DNA from: Batillaria attramentaria
Taxonomy: Eukaryota; Mollusca; Gastropoda; Batillariidae
Reading direction: 5' to 3'
DNA: 64,000 nucleotides
Assembly (NCBI GenBank): GCA_018292915.2
Contig: JACVVK020000089.1
Location: 1,247,001-1,311,000 of the forward strand
The notes beneath the pieces were generated by a model, which ran no database searches, had not been told where the DNA came from, and saw only the letters and a list, made by a program, of their open reading frames with translations. The position numbers and the translations under genes are program-made. Shown in pieces: positions 42,539-46,581 of the stretch; the stretch's first letter is position 1; each line of letters starts with the position of its first letter.

Positions 42539-44104
42539 TTTTTTGTTGTTGTTTTATAAAATCTAGATTCTGTCTCTTCAACCCTTCAGTACCTCTGTGT
42601 GTGTGTGTGTTTGCTTGATTGTCAAATTTTACATATGGGCCAGGTTTGGTGGACAGATGAGTCAGTGATAGTGTATTAATTTGATGAATTTATATATGAT
42701 TTTTTTGATAGCTATTTTAAATTGTGTACATTTATAATATGTATTAAAAGGTAATTTAGGTGGTTCTTACTTGAAATCTTTGTCTAATTTTAAAGTGTGT
42801 TAAGTACCAGTCTGTGTTTCTCGTTTTGTATTGCATGTATTGTCTGTCTTCCTTTTATGTCCACCATAACCAAATTTCTCATATGGGATAATATTTATTT
42901 GAATTTGAAAGAAAGCAAAAACAGCAACAACAATAACATCAAAACCCTCACTAATCTTTCCCCTCACTTGCAGGCAGGGGCAAATGTGAACCACTTAAGC
43001 ATTTCGACCATAAAAGAGGAAGACGGAAGCCCACTTCATCTTGCCCTGCATGTTTGTCCGTTCGCATATTTCCAGTGCCATTGGTGTGGTTCTTATTTCT
43101 TGCTGACCGCGTCTGAGCGTCCTCTGCAAACTGTTCTAGCCCTTCTCGACAGCTCAGCTGGGCTGGTGGACCAGCGGGACTCTCTGGGAAGGACGGCCCT
43201 GATGATGGCTTGCAAGCATGATCACGAGGCTGCTGTCATTGAACTGTTGGAGAAAGGTGCTGACCCGGACCTGGAGGACCATGAAGGACGGACGGCCTTG
43301 TGGTGGGCATGCGCTGGTTGCTGTCAAAATCCACCGCGAGCACTCAGCACGATTCTGCTGACACGGGTCCCACGGAGAGTGCTGAGTATCCCGTGGGATG
43401 ACCCTCGCTCGCCACTGGCCATAACGACAACTGTGATGGACGATACCGTCCATCAGATCCTCTTCTGCGCGGGTGTCTCCAACTACAAAGAATTGACCAG
43501 GCTTAGGCAGCGATTAGTACAAGAAGAGCGCATTGACGAAGAGGAGGCAGCTACAATAAAAAAAACCCGTGTTGCACTTGAGCAGTGCTTGTCCAGGCCG
43601 AGAATGTTGCAGGACATCTGTCTTCTCACCGTGGTGAGATCACTATGCCACCTGACCAAACCGTCTGAGAGGAATGACGCGTTTGAGTCGCTGGAACTTA
43701 ACCCCGGTGTGTGGAAAAGGATGGTGGGTATGGGGATCGCGTTTTGTGCGAAACCCTGGCGCAAATTCGTCATGGCATTGCCGCCTCCAGATGAGGAGGA
43801 TCTGTTTCACACCTTCAGCCCCTGTTCAGAGGATGGCCAGTCTTCAGGCAGCTCTAGCCCCCCTCCAGATGAGGAGCAATTGTCAGATGACCTCTGCCTC
43901 TATACATATGAGGAGCAAGGTTCAGATGTCCCCTGTCTCTCTGCAAATGAGGAGCACGTTTCAGACGAGGAGCAAGTATTAGATGACCCTTGCCTCTCTA
44001 CAAATGAAGAGCAAGAGTTAGATGTCCCCTGTCTCTCTACATATGAGGATGAAGTGTTAGATTACCACGTGCCTCTCTACAAACGAAGAGGAAGTTTTAT
44101 GTGA
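9597..44104 (+). CDS. Ankyrin-repeat protein with SOCS-box-like segment, six coding exons
   Basis: Exons: 9597-9618 (starts MPVRIIK), 20445-20921, 27838-28036, 30421-30634, 42091-42309 and 42974-44104. All junctions are GT-AG and all phases fit, giving 753 aa. Ankyrin motifs: FTYPLHMAAAAGD (about residue 124), NTPLIMAA, GLTALHFAVLAARP, LLLDAGADPN, GLTPLHFSL, GWTALSYAARALAPD, SPLHLALH, GRTALMMACKHDHEAAVIEL and GRTALWWACAGC. Near residues 582-620, MLQDICLLTVVRSLCHL followed by LELNPGVWKRM resembles a SOCS box, as in ASB proteins, which recruit elongin B/C and cullin-5; this is inference. The C-terminus is an acidic 13-residue repeat (about 677 on). One repeat is 40 nt instead of 39 and moves the frame to an early stop at 44104. 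Introns hold most of the window's transposons. No specific orthologue recognised. Confidence 0.8.
9867..9950. repeat. (CT)n/(CTTT)n microsatellite and adjoining CAN-rich imperfect repeat
   Basis: Pure CT/CTTT runs at 9867-9948 grade into CAC/CAG/CAA-rich sequence to about 10200. All long frames here are low-complexity by-products. Confidence 0.85.
10200..11960 (+). pseudogene. Decayed LINE ORF1 with SGNH/GDSL esterase-like domain
   Basis: Broken plus-strand frames: a coiled stretch near 10285-10350 (FDRVTESLKAEISSLRSTL), a Lys/Pro/Ser-rich linker (10430-10620), and from 11040 an esterase-like fold with TVIIHIGMNDCKR, VTIFMSSVLPYNG and DAIHPNKTGTSRLA. These correspond to the G-x-N-D and D-x-x-H blocks of SGNH hydrolases. 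A Pro/His-rich tail runs to a stop at about 11960. Esterase domains in ORF1 are known from CR1/L2-type LINEs. A SINE interrupts it at 10744-10914. Its likely ORF2 start is found again at 19215 on, beyond two later LINE insertions. Confidence 0.6.
10744..10914 (+). mobile_element. tRNA-derived SINE, family A copy 1, with perfect 14-bp TSD
   Basis: The tRNA-like head has A box TGGTCGAATGG and B box GAGTTCGAATCCC. The body GGGGCCAAATATTGTGCTGG leads to the end AAAGGACGTTAAACTTCC. The flanks TGGACCCTCGGTAG at 10730-10743 and 10915-10928 are identical, which fixes the ends. It splits the decayed LINE ORF1. Related copies lie at 29421, 44278, 48898, 52912 (minus) and 62965 (fragment). Confidence 0.92.
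12187..15495 (+). mobile_element. Full-length RTE-like LINE (copy 1) with 13-bp TSD
   Basis: CTGTCTGACTGAC occurs at 12187-12199 and again at 15483-15495, bounding a 3,283-bp element (12200-15482). It has a 5' UTR of about 280 bp, one uninterrupted ORF and a short TAAAC-repeat tail (TTAAACTAAACTAACTAAAC) just after the stop. The 5' UTR is recognisably related to that of the minus-strand copy at 15907-19203 (shared CTGGACAGGTCGAAGGGTAG). The intact ORF and perfect TSD imply a young, possibly active copy. Confidence 0.93.
12477..15467 (+). CDS. LINE polyprotein: apurinic endonuclease + reverse transcriptase (RTE-like)
   Basis: First in-frame ATG at 12477 (996 aa); the frame is also open upstream to about 12444. 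The AP-endonuclease half has TWNIRTLYE (about residue 28 from this ATG), CETRW, QCYAPTN, GDLNAKVG, QIDHITI and SDHHLV. The reverse-transcriptase half has LPKKGDLSSCSNWRGIMLL, AGFRNDRSC, FVDFQKAFDSVD, GVRQGCILSP and FADDIALLS, with the catalytic Asp pair present. The C-terminal segment GWIGHTLRK ... GRPKQTWRR is usual for the invertebrate RTE-type proteins often mislabelled craniofacial development protein 2. It works in target-primed reverse transcription of its own RNA. All catalytic blocks are present with no stop. Confidence 0.93.
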   Translation: MTRAGESPREASAPTTLLTAKTKARIGTWNIRTLYETGKTAQVSQEMHRYDLKLLGLCETRWTGTGRTRLPSGDTILYSGHEDGQPHMHGVALLMTPEATQALLSWEPVSPRILSARFNSKGRKVTILQCYAPTNVADEEEKENFYEQLQAILDKAPRRDLKILMGDLNAKVGTDNTDRELIMGKHGTGTQNENGELFTEFCTTNDLVIGGTIFPHKNIHKTTWTSPDGRTVNQIDHITIGRKWRRSLLDVRAKRGADAASDHHLVIAAIKIKLKAYRDQADRPSHKYNVHSLKESVKTNAFRCELRNRFSALDTLPEETIEEHWHYLRETWTATCKKVLGKKTRQHKEWLTSDTWDLITERKRLKDLINHTDDQDDKRYLQAQYWDVNRQVKRSARNDKRNFINDLTEEAETAAGQRNMKRLYEITRTLSGKNNNPTRPVKDKNGQIITKEEDQRTRWAEHFKETLNRPPPPVPPDTPPAAQLLDISTNPPTKTEIIKAIKSLKSGKAAGPDGIPPEALKADIQTSTDMLHPLLRKIWENESVPQDWKKGHLVKLPKKGDLSSCSNWRGIMLLSIPGKVLTRIILERLKTALDKTLREEQAGFRNDRSCTDHIATMRIIIEQSLEWQTPLYSTFVDFQKAFDSVDREVIWKLMSHYGFPPKFVNIIRQLYEDATCQVIHDGKLTEPFTVRTGVRQGCILSPTIFLMVVDWVMRQATDGKRTGIQWTFSKQLEDLDFADDIALLSHKQQDAQEKLNRVAEEAEKTGLKINISKTEVMRVNHKQHDPIQLHQEDIKEVDKFVYLGSVVSKDGGTDEDIKSRTNKARHAFRTLRPIWRSTALSLRNKIRIFNSNVKSVLLYGSETWRTTKTSSHKLQTFINRCLRNILNIRYPLVITNQDLWEGTRQVPIEQEIKKRKWGWIGHTLRKSTSNVTRQSFDWNPQGKRKVGRPKQTWRRSTDAEAKAAGTTWAELKRASQNRVRWRSVVAALCSPGNKED
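15896..19214 (-). mobile_element. Full-length RTE-like LINE (copy 2) with 11-bp TSD
   Basis: ATTTACATATT at 15896-15906 and 19204-19214 bounds a 3,297-bp minus-strand element (19203-15907). On the minus strand it starts CCCTACATGGTCCAACCC and ends with a (TAAG)n tail directly after its stop. It lies tail to tail with copy 1, 400 bp apart, and inside the same older LINE. Protein blocks are shared with copy 1 but many residues differ, so the two are related families rather than one duplicated copy. Confidence 0.93.
15917..18925 (-). CDS. LINE polyprotein: apurinic endonuclease + reverse transcriptase (RTE-like), copy 2
   Basis: A 1,002-aa frame from ATG at 18925. Endonuclease blocks: ATWNIRTMYEVGR (about residue 28), SETRW, QCYAPTND, GDFNAKIG, NQIDHICI and SDHHLL. 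Reverse-transcriptase blocks: LPKKGDLRDCSNYRGIMLL, AGFRRNRSC, FIDYEKAFDSVD, GVRQGCLLSP and FADDLALLS, then C-terminal GWIGHTLRKPASS and GRPRNSWRR. No stops or frameshifts. It lies antisense to ankyrin-gene intron 1, so it is not part of the host message. Confidence 0.93.
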   Translation of the reverse strand: MTHCSESRKEAARPTPLLTPRTTTRVATWNIRTMYEVGRTIQVAREMKNYKIGVLGLSETRWLQTGQLRFSSGEQLLYSGHTEDGAPHTEGVALMLAPEAQRALIGWEPVNSRIITAKFITKKKDIKLNIIQCYAPTNDAEEEKKDDFYQQLQTVIDRGGAKDMTILIGDFNAKIGSDNTGYEDTMGTHGLGQMNENGERFADFCALNQLVIGGSIFPHKRIHKATWRSPDHVTENQIDHICISRKFRRSWRDVRVMRGADVSSDHHLLATTLRLRLKRHTNANSTRTRYNVGLLRNTDTQAAFRISLSNRFQPLQDLIEDSEMDIETQWEHSKKLWHDTCEEVLGKRKTQHKEWISADTIQKLEVRKEKKTALNTSRTRRAKAKAQEEYTAADREVKRSTRKDKRDYIDNLASQAEEAARQGNLKDLYQVTKKLAGKFQQTDKPVKDKNGHPLTTTEEQLKRWAEHFRELLNRPIPETPPHIPPAETELPINCDKPSKAEIRKAIMTLKNGKAAGPDEIPAEAIKADTETAVNMLHSLFSKIWEKEEVPAQWKEGIVIKLPKKGDLRDCSNYRGIMLLSVPGKVLNRILLERMREAVDPMLRDQQAGFRRNRSCADQIASLRIIVEQSLEWNSPLYINFIDYEKAFDSVDREALWKLLRHYGVPGKIISLIQCTYQDMSCRIAHAGQLSESFEVKTGVRQGCLLSPFLFLLVIDWIMKTTTAGRKNGIQWTLWTQLDDLDFADDLALLSHSHSQMQDKTTCLEATSAGTGLKINRKKTELMKINTTANTPVTVGGEPIREVESFVYLGSVVDGQGGTDRDVTARIGKARAAMVMLKNVWASKVVSIRTKLRIFNSNVKSVLLYGCETWRTTKTMQQKIQTFLNTCLRRIFNIRWPEKIRNEELWERAGQEPVAKQILRRKWGWIGHTLRKPASSTTRQALTWNPQGKRKRGRPRNSWRRDTEAELCKQGTNWTGVARLAQNRVRWRRVVDGLCSTWSQGPK
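19215..19745 (+). pseudogene. Decayed L2/CR1-like LINE endonuclease fragment (continues the element before the nested LINEs)
   Basis: Plus-strand frames just after the TSD of copy 2 read, with stops and shifts: INVCHLYNKVADLC-like sequence (the line up to the TSD supplies its start), LNSNVSDDSISFNDFSILSR, ITVYVHESIVNI, SFIYRNPSSPLH-like, WYDDFTLMLDEAKCCSSEI, a GDFNIN-like block (LGGLNINTFTPNPAW) and FGLKQLIQLP. This is the order of an AP-endonuclease domain at the start of an L2/CR1-type ORF2. It ends at about 19745, so the reverse transcriptase is missing. Confidence 0.6.
21151..26328 (-). mobile_element. Intact Ty3/gypsy (Mag-like) LTR retrotransposon with identical LTRs
   Basis: The LTRs at 21156-21469 and 26010-26323 are 314 bp each and look identical base for base. 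They begin TGTTGTATTTTTC and end CTCTACAACA (TG...CA, with a 7-bp terminal inversion). The 5-bp target duplication TTTAG lies at 21151-21155 and 26324-26328. The element runs on the minus strand, so 26010-26323 is its 5' LTR. A primer-binding-site candidate, TGGCGTCGCCGACAGG, starts 8 nt inside that LTR on the minus strand; its tRNA is not identified. A single ORF occupies the interior. It sits antisense in ankyrin-gene intron 2. Confidence 0.96.
21504..25874 (-). CDS. Gypsy Gag-Pol polyprotein, single 1,456-aa ORF
   Basis: In order: a Gln/Glu/Lys-rich coiled coil (residues 5-60); a Gag-like helical region with FWSNMERKPGETLQEL; two zinc knuckles (CYRCGKSHRATDC and CNYCQKTGHLEAVC, about 307-341); a protease-like block MELDTATTGNF (about 395); reverse transcriptase with KIDLADAYNQIKLA and VFQDDIL (about 650-710); RNase H with LACDASNVGIGAIL and TDHKPLTALF (about 855-920); integrase with an HHCC finger (HIGHFGMERMKQL ... 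CDSCGEHQ, about 1090) and a D,D,E core (HLDHAINF, VSDNATTF, NGAAERL, about 1148-1238). Gag and Pol are fused without a shift. The protease has DTA where most retropepsins have D-T/S-G. ATG at 25874. Complete and uninterrupted. Confidence 0.95.
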   Translation of the reverse strand: MAETAELIKLLREQLEQQKEQMKIQKEQMEQQNEQQKEQMKEQMRIQAKQHEEELAVQREQMGALMKMIQVQTPTGDSSASTRPHTSTVSTAAIPPFAAFDSTSELWPDYWSRFCTFLVANAVPDDRKAQVFLTNQTPAVYKQLANLAAQQNPRMNINDLTMDQIVEFMKEQFDPKLFIVRERFKFWSNMERKPGETLQELAARIRQDAATCDFPSIQDPQDEALRQRFICSVNNEAVLKALFKVKDTELDFAKAVKIAIETEDAAKVAKETVYGSKPRPVNKVKANNKGGRPKNHQQSNSTTSDSAKCYRCGKSHRATDCYYKDSKCNYCQKTGHLEAVCRKKLHQQQQGGRQSAKSSVKSITKAELVKAILGEVPQDTPRLDVPVTIQDQQFTMELDTATTGNFVSVPVWKQLGKPKLDDVTHRYESASKHDLPVLGTFMGQTKDPVTGKQSSIPYIVTKIHDLNLLGRNAIQALGISVDNALGLKSIESQVKSEGAKESHPKTSSTTYASLQKDCHTLCDKFPDLFKEELGCLKDFELEVKFKSDAKPVFHKARPVPFALRDDLTKGYEEGIAKGVWKPVQFNDYGTPVVPIRKTNSTGALKPKLRICGDYSVGINDQLADHRHPMPLPEELMQKLGGGFGYTKIDLADAYNQIKLAPESQRRLALSTHRGVLLQQRLPFGIKSAPGYFQEIMENLTSDLPGVAVFQDDILTSGKDAKDHLSNLERLLTRLNDKGLRCRREKCLFAQPSVEYLGHTLSAEGISKGSKVEAVLKMPPPTDVSSLKSFLGSVQFYGKFIPNLATMAEPLYRLTKKANPWKWGEEEQAAFEQLKNVLSSDQVLVHFDPEKPVGLACDASNVGIGAILFHRYPDGSERPIANVSKTLTAAERNYSQIHKEALAIIYGLRKFYQYLYGRQFILVTDHKPLTALFGPKKGTPLLAANRLARWALWLNQFDYTIEYRKTADHGNADALSRLPSGDDIDFDREESGEDTDMVCAIRVLSLQVKPFDSNILRQESGKDPVIATVMRYVREGWPLKHAEINEEVRKFQKLTDSLSICHGCLIYGTRVVIPQSLQPKILDLLHIGHFGMERMKQLARTAVYWPGIDAAIEMTSRRCDSCGEHQNKPSKPPVHPWMLPEKPWSRVHLDHAINFMGTNWLVITDAYSKYPCIHPTSSTSTRATLDLLEEDFAHFGYPHTLVSDNATTFVSEEFQSWCKERGITHLTGAPYHPATNGAAERLVQTFKQALRKSSLPPKRALQEFLMQYRRMPTSCGFSPSELLMSRQIRTRIDTLLPSPAHIAQGKQSKEASKTQVTPDPGGVAKVTRQYKAGDPVYALYYGPHHAKQPRWVPAVVKKSTGTRCFNVKVVPRGPVWRRHWEQLRPRYASEEDSEPGDSADASELPIDHPMEILENVPPTQNQSRPRLPRTKPPDPEYGPDNPRRSKRTPKPRDRLCC
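26420..27744. mobile_element. DNA-transposon-like element with CAGAG... terminal inverted repeats
   Basis: CAGAGCTTCAGATTGT at 26426-26441 is matched exactly by its reverse complement at 27723-27738. The flanks share GCTTTA (26420-26425 and 27739-27744). The CAG-G-like ends resemble hAT elements, but hAT duplications are 8 bp, so the class is unsettled. Inside, a plus-strand exon-like frame (ATG at about 26833) reads MSKKPSAKKIKLVAGQSLL and ends at a possible donor (CTACAAG|TAGG). This is like the N-terminal exon of hAT/ZMYM-type proteins. Most of the 1.3 kb is noncoding with CT/GT repeats, so it is probably an internally deleted copy. Confidence 0.55.
27281..27375. repeat. (CT)n and (TG)n microsatellites
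   Basis: CT run at about 27283-27320 and TG run at about 27336-27374, inside the CAGAG-ended element. Confidence 0.9.
28210..28237. repeat. Perfect 28-bp palindrome, GTTGTTTC-type element end
   Basis: AAGTTGTTTCTCTA (28210-28223) is followed directly by its exact reverse complement. The right half continues TATGAGACGGGGC, which resembles 29763-29788 (GAGAAACAACTTTGTAGGAC). The same GAAACAAC core recurs at 34344, 34489 and 36076-36109. It looks like abutting ends of a repeat family. Confidence 0.6.
28983..29420. repeat. Tandem ~180-bp repeat with TGACGTCA-type motifs
   Basis: Two diverged copies (about 28983-29150 and 29165-29330) share CATCAG-CTCTAGATC, AGTCACAAA-GCAACA-GGAAATCACAAGA and GAGGCTGACGTCAAA. 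A third partial copy lies at 29355-29410 (GAGGCTGACGTCAAATGTTT). Several copies contain the CRE-like TGACGTCA. No protein frame is conserved. Located in ankyrin-gene intron 3. Confidence 0.65.
29421..29592 (+). mobile_element. tRNA-derived SINE, family A copy 2
   Basis: The head GGAGCCAGGGTGGCCGAATG has the A box at 29432-29442 and B box GAGTTCGAATCCCGG. The body GGGGCCAAATATTTGTGCTGG runs to the end AAAGGACGTTAAACTCC, matching copy 1 almost throughout. CT-rich flanks hide any duplication. Confidence 0.88.
29805..30060. repeat. Low-complexity G/T-rich block and (CT)n microsatellite
   Basis: Poly-G, poly-T and TTTG runs at 29805-29955, then (TGG)n and a CT run at 30010-30048. The protein-like frames here (poly-Phe, poly-Arg-Glu) are artefacts of composition. 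Confidence 0.9.
30710..31000 (+). repeat. 21-bp tandem array, left arm
   Basis: About a dozen variants of GCGCGACTGGTCATGCGCTAC. In the plus frame they read as a 7-residue repeat of RLVMRYP type. This frame is continuous with ankyrin exon 4 if the 30635 donor is not used. Confidence 0.85.
31043..32242 (-). mobile_element. 5'-truncated LINE carrying RNase H, 11-bp TSD
   Basis: ACTACTTCGCC at 31043-31053 and 32232-32242 brackets a 1,178-bp minus-strand insertion ending in a short GAT repeat. The right inverted-repeat arm has the empty site (one ACTACTTCGCC), so this LINE arrived after the arms formed. Confidence 0.9.
31315..32229 (-). pseudogene. RNase H and C-terminal part of an I/Nimb-type LINE ORF2
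   Basis: The open frame begins at the truncation point. RNase H blocks: LKIYTDGSVLDSG (about 32130), FSAEMYAI, ILSDSLQAL, WLPSHSGIRGNELAD. All four expected acidic positions are present. A zinc-finger-like CAHTWSNDLCQCGQPPDVRH and a terminal helical region follow. RNase H after the reverse transcriptase is known in I, R1 and Jockey-related LINE groups. The endonuclease and reverse transcriptase were lost by 5' truncation, so it cannot act alone. Confidence 0.82.
32243..33600 (+). repeat. Tandem ~450-bp units, three diverging copies, next to left arm
   Basis: Three copies (about 32243-32580, 32585-33060 and 33165-33600) share, in order, AAGAACCACCACTTCGCCTA, ACAACGGTGGGAGTAA, a poly-G tract, TGCAGTAACTAAGCAAG, CCATCTGTGTCTGATTGG, CAGTCTGTGTCTGTTGATTG, ACACCGGGTATTGAGG, CTGTCTCGACGTGACGTC and a second poly-G tract. 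The first copy belongs to the inverted-repeat arm. They look like satellite-style subterminal repeats of the 10-kb element. Confidence 0.8.
34411..34488. repeat. (CA)n(CT)n microsatellite
   Basis: Uninterrupted CA run followed by a CT run. It overlaps the small GTTGTTTCC-bounded element. Confidence 0.95.
34765..34842. repeat. Alternating CG/CA tract (Z-DNA-prone)
   Basis: GCGCGCGCGCACACAGACAC followed by CGCGCGCGCACGCACGCGCG and (GCAC)n. About 75 bp of nearly strict purine-pyrimidine alternation. Confidence 0.7.
36130..38070. other. Intron 4 interior without genes
   Basis: Noncoding interior of the 10-kb block. It has CA repeats (36130-36190, 36788-36810, 37632-37658), a CG-alternating stretch (37660-37680), a poly-C tract (37810-37827) and a TG run (37922-37960). 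I see no exon-like frame or RNA gene. Confidence 0.7.
38070..39560. repeat. Diverged ~280-bp direct repeat (two copies) plus smaller tandem copies
   Basis: 38075-38345 and 39290-39560 share ACATCAACTC, CACAAAACCACAAGG-like, TTGCATGACTTGCAT, TCTGATTGGCTTACAC, GTCAATC and TTGAGCGGCTGA-GTGTGAAG. Between them, 38617-38710 and 38797-38890 are another tandem pair (TTGCATGCAGG-CCCTCGA). 39140-39265 holds two copies of a CTCTTCCGTKTGAGCCA unit also seen at 37150. Confidence 0.65.
40325..40630 (-). repeat. 21-bp tandem array, right arm
   Basis: Reverse complement of the left array with the same order of unit variants (about 40630 down to 40325), so the arms were copied as a whole and not grown independently. 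Confidence 0.88.
40652..42090. other. Remainder of ankyrin-gene intron 4
   Basis: No exon recognised. It contains a CA microsatellite (41059-41112), CT and GT runs (41650, 41930-41950) and a CT-rich tract (42062-42088) that forms the polypyrimidine tract of the acceptor at 42090. Confidence 0.7.
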
Positions 44105-44165
44105 CCCATGCCTCTTTACAAATGAAGAGCAAGTGTCAGATGACCTGTGCCTCTCTACAATTGAG
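43874..44165 (+). repeat. 39-nt coding tandem repeat with one 40-nt unit
   Basis: Units start at 43874, 43913, 43952 (18-nt partial), 43970, 44009, 44048 (40 nt), 44088 and 44127. They encode a 13-residue acidic unit of EEQVLDDPCLSTN type. The unit at 44048-44087 has one extra base, which shifts the frame to a stop at 44104. In the other frame the units continue to a stop at 44169-44171. Confidence 0.88.
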
Positions 44166-44277
44166 GAGTAAATGCTGCATTTGTTAGAAAACTGTAGAGG
44201 AGCAACCGTTCGACAACCAGTATTGAGGCACATGCCCTAGTTCCCATATGCCCTTGGAAACAGTCATTCATATTAGT

Positions 44278-44432
44278 GTGGGGAGTCGGAGACAGTGGAG
44301 TAGTAGAGTACTGGACTTAAAATTCTCGGATCGTGTGTTCGATTCTTGGCTGGGGCTAAACATTCGTGCTGTCCTTAGTCTCATTGCCCCCTTTTCCATA
44401 TGCCGTGGAAAAAGACATAAACACCCACCCCA
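44278..44432 (+). mobile_element. tRNA-derived SINE, family A copy 3 (old)
   Basis: A diverged copy: head GGAGTCGGAGACAGTGGAGT, B-box-like GTGTTCGATTCTTGGC, body TGGGGCTAAACATTCGTGCT, end GGAAAAAGACATAAACACC. It would lie in the ankyrin-gene 3' UTR if 44912 is the poly(A) signal. Confidence 0.75.
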
Positions 44433-44911
44433 CCCTCGTGTTTACTTTTAACAACTTTACTGAGGATATTTCAAATCGTGGAAATGCTAAAACTGCAACT
44501 TTTATTTCTGTAATTTGATTCTTAAGTCTTATACATGTACATAATTACATGCGCTGCTTAGGTTATAAAGCGATATGAATAGTTCAGCAAGCTGTATCTT
44601 TCTTCCCTTTGGAATGGTCAGTCCAAACAGGCGCTGTCTGTTCTTGAAGAAATGGTTTTGACTTTCACTAAATAATACAAAGCATGGCTGTGATACTGTT
44701 TGTATTATTGTAGCCTAAGATGTATGTACATGTATGCAGTTTTATTTTCTCTACTCATTTTAGTTTCGTGATAATTTTTACTTTCTCTAGTCATTACATT
44801 TGATTTTTTTTTTTTTTAACGTATTGTATGGTTAGATTAAGACTGCAGTGAGTGAACTGACAACACCAGGCTTTCTGTGACAACTGATCTTACATTTTGT
44901 GATCGAAAGGC

Positions 44912-44917
44912 AATAAA
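44912..44917 (+). terminator. Poly(A) signal candidate of the ankyrin gene
   Basis: AATAAA about 800 bp after the stop, in AT-rich sequence with a T-rich stretch downstream. It is the first canonical hexamer I noticed after the last exon. Confidence 0.5.
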
Positions 44918-44991
44918 CATACATGCCTGTATTTCTTGCTTGTTCATTTTCAAGATGAGCCTAAAGGCAATTTCCAAAGGTGTCCCACACA

Positions 44992-45415
44992 GTAATAATA
45001 ATGATAATAATAATGATGATGACTGTACTGTGTGGGCGCTTTACCCTATTTCTTGATTTGGCTCAAAACGCTGCAAGCTGAACCCAGCACACACGCTCAG
45101 GTGAATCGCGCATTCTCTCACACACTGGACATGAACACATTACAATCACATGTTGCAAAGTGTCAGCTCAGCTACATGTACTTTCGAAATTTAGAATTGC
45201 GCTTATTTTCAAATAATGTGGGCTGAACATTTCCAAAACGAGGGGGGGGGGGGGGGGGGGGAGCCGGAGTACCCAGAGAGCACCTTTACAATCGGCCTGA
45301 ATGAACAGTGCCACATGACATAGAGGGGAAAACTTCTTTGCCACGAGTGGGACTCAAACCTGACCTCTTGCATTGATGGTGGGGTCTCTTGGCCACTGGA
45401 CCGACTGCCCCGGTA
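44992..45415 (-). mobile_element. tRNA-derived SINE, family B copy 2
   Basis: It matches the copy at 2543-2937 from the TAA-rich tail (44992-45020) through GGGCGCTTTACCC, CACACGCTCA-GTGAATC, TCTCACACACTGGACAT, TTCGAAATTTAGAATTGCGC, a poly-G tract (45242-45262) and GAGTACCCAGAGAG. On the minus strand the head is at 45415-45330. Relative to copy 1 the head carries a short insertion between the A and B boxes. Confidence 0.82.
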
Positions 45416-45419
45416 CAAT

Positions 45420-46580
45420 TATACTAAACCAAATCCAACCTTCTCAACATCAGATCACTCGCACATACACACACACCCACCACGCAGACTGAAGTTGTGG
45501 CAAGATTTACCCCATAGCAGTTTATTACAAAAAACACAGCAGTAAGCAGATACGTGTACCGACATTACAGCATCAAATGACGGACATACATAATTGACAT
45601 CAATCAACTGTACAAATTAACTCAAGAACTGGCTTATTGAATGTTCTGGTCAAATTCCTGATTTATTACCTTCAAGTTTCCAGGCAAATGATATTTTCTG
45701 GAAATTACGAACTGACAGCACATGCACAACAATGCTCAAAAATGGACATCAAACTAGAGTACATGTACATAATTTTTATGGTGAACACACAGACACCACC
45801 AAACACACACACAAGCCCTTTGTGGCATCTGTGGTGAGTTGACTGTACATTGTATCTTTGCATTTTATGTTTGAAGACAACTGGGTGTCAATGAGGGACT
45901 GTGCTCAGCGTCGGTATGTCTACGCTGAAAATTATGAGCAGTTGTAGTTTTTATCAGCATTTTAATGGTACTCATTTTACACGGATCGCTTATTCCACTT
46001 ACATATTACAGTCTGTGGTCTTGCTGCGATCAGTCTGAATGAGGATGAAGGAGTGGGCGAAAAGTGTGCGCGCGCTGTGAGTTGTGTGCAGAATGTTAGT
46101 GTATTGCATTGTCATTGTTATGTTTTGAGCAGTTTATTTAAGAAAGATGAATTAAGTATTCTTATCTTATCTACCTTCGTCTGAAATCTGAGTGTCAGTG
46201 ATAGGCTTCACTTTCAGTTCAATCAATGCTAGACAGACAAATGTTGCGAGACTGGTAACAAATCCACAAGATGCAAATTTGGCTGCATGTGTACAAACAG
46301 GTCCAGACAACCAAGTAAGCAACTAAGTGTTACTGCTTATGACTAATGCCAATTGTAAGCATGCATGGTCATTTGAGTCCGACACAAACTGTCTTTACAA
46401 TGCCATACAATCTGGGAATACTGCACTGTTTTCTATAACATTACTGGCAGTCCTTTGCCTTGCCCAAAGTCTCTGCAGTCAGTGGTCAAAGCTGCTGAAT
46501 TTCAATGTAGATACTGATAATGGTAGGTCCTGGCCTGTCGTTTGCATGGAGGAATGATGGAATATGATGTACACTTTGCG
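45420..46580. other. Intergenic stretch between ankyrin gene and ENY2
   Basis: No gene seen. TTTATT at 46133-46138 (AATAAA on the minus strand) is a candidate poly(A) signal for ENY2, about 450 bp past its stop. The rest is AT-rich single-copy-looking sequence. Confidence 0.5.
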
Positions 46581-46581
46581 T

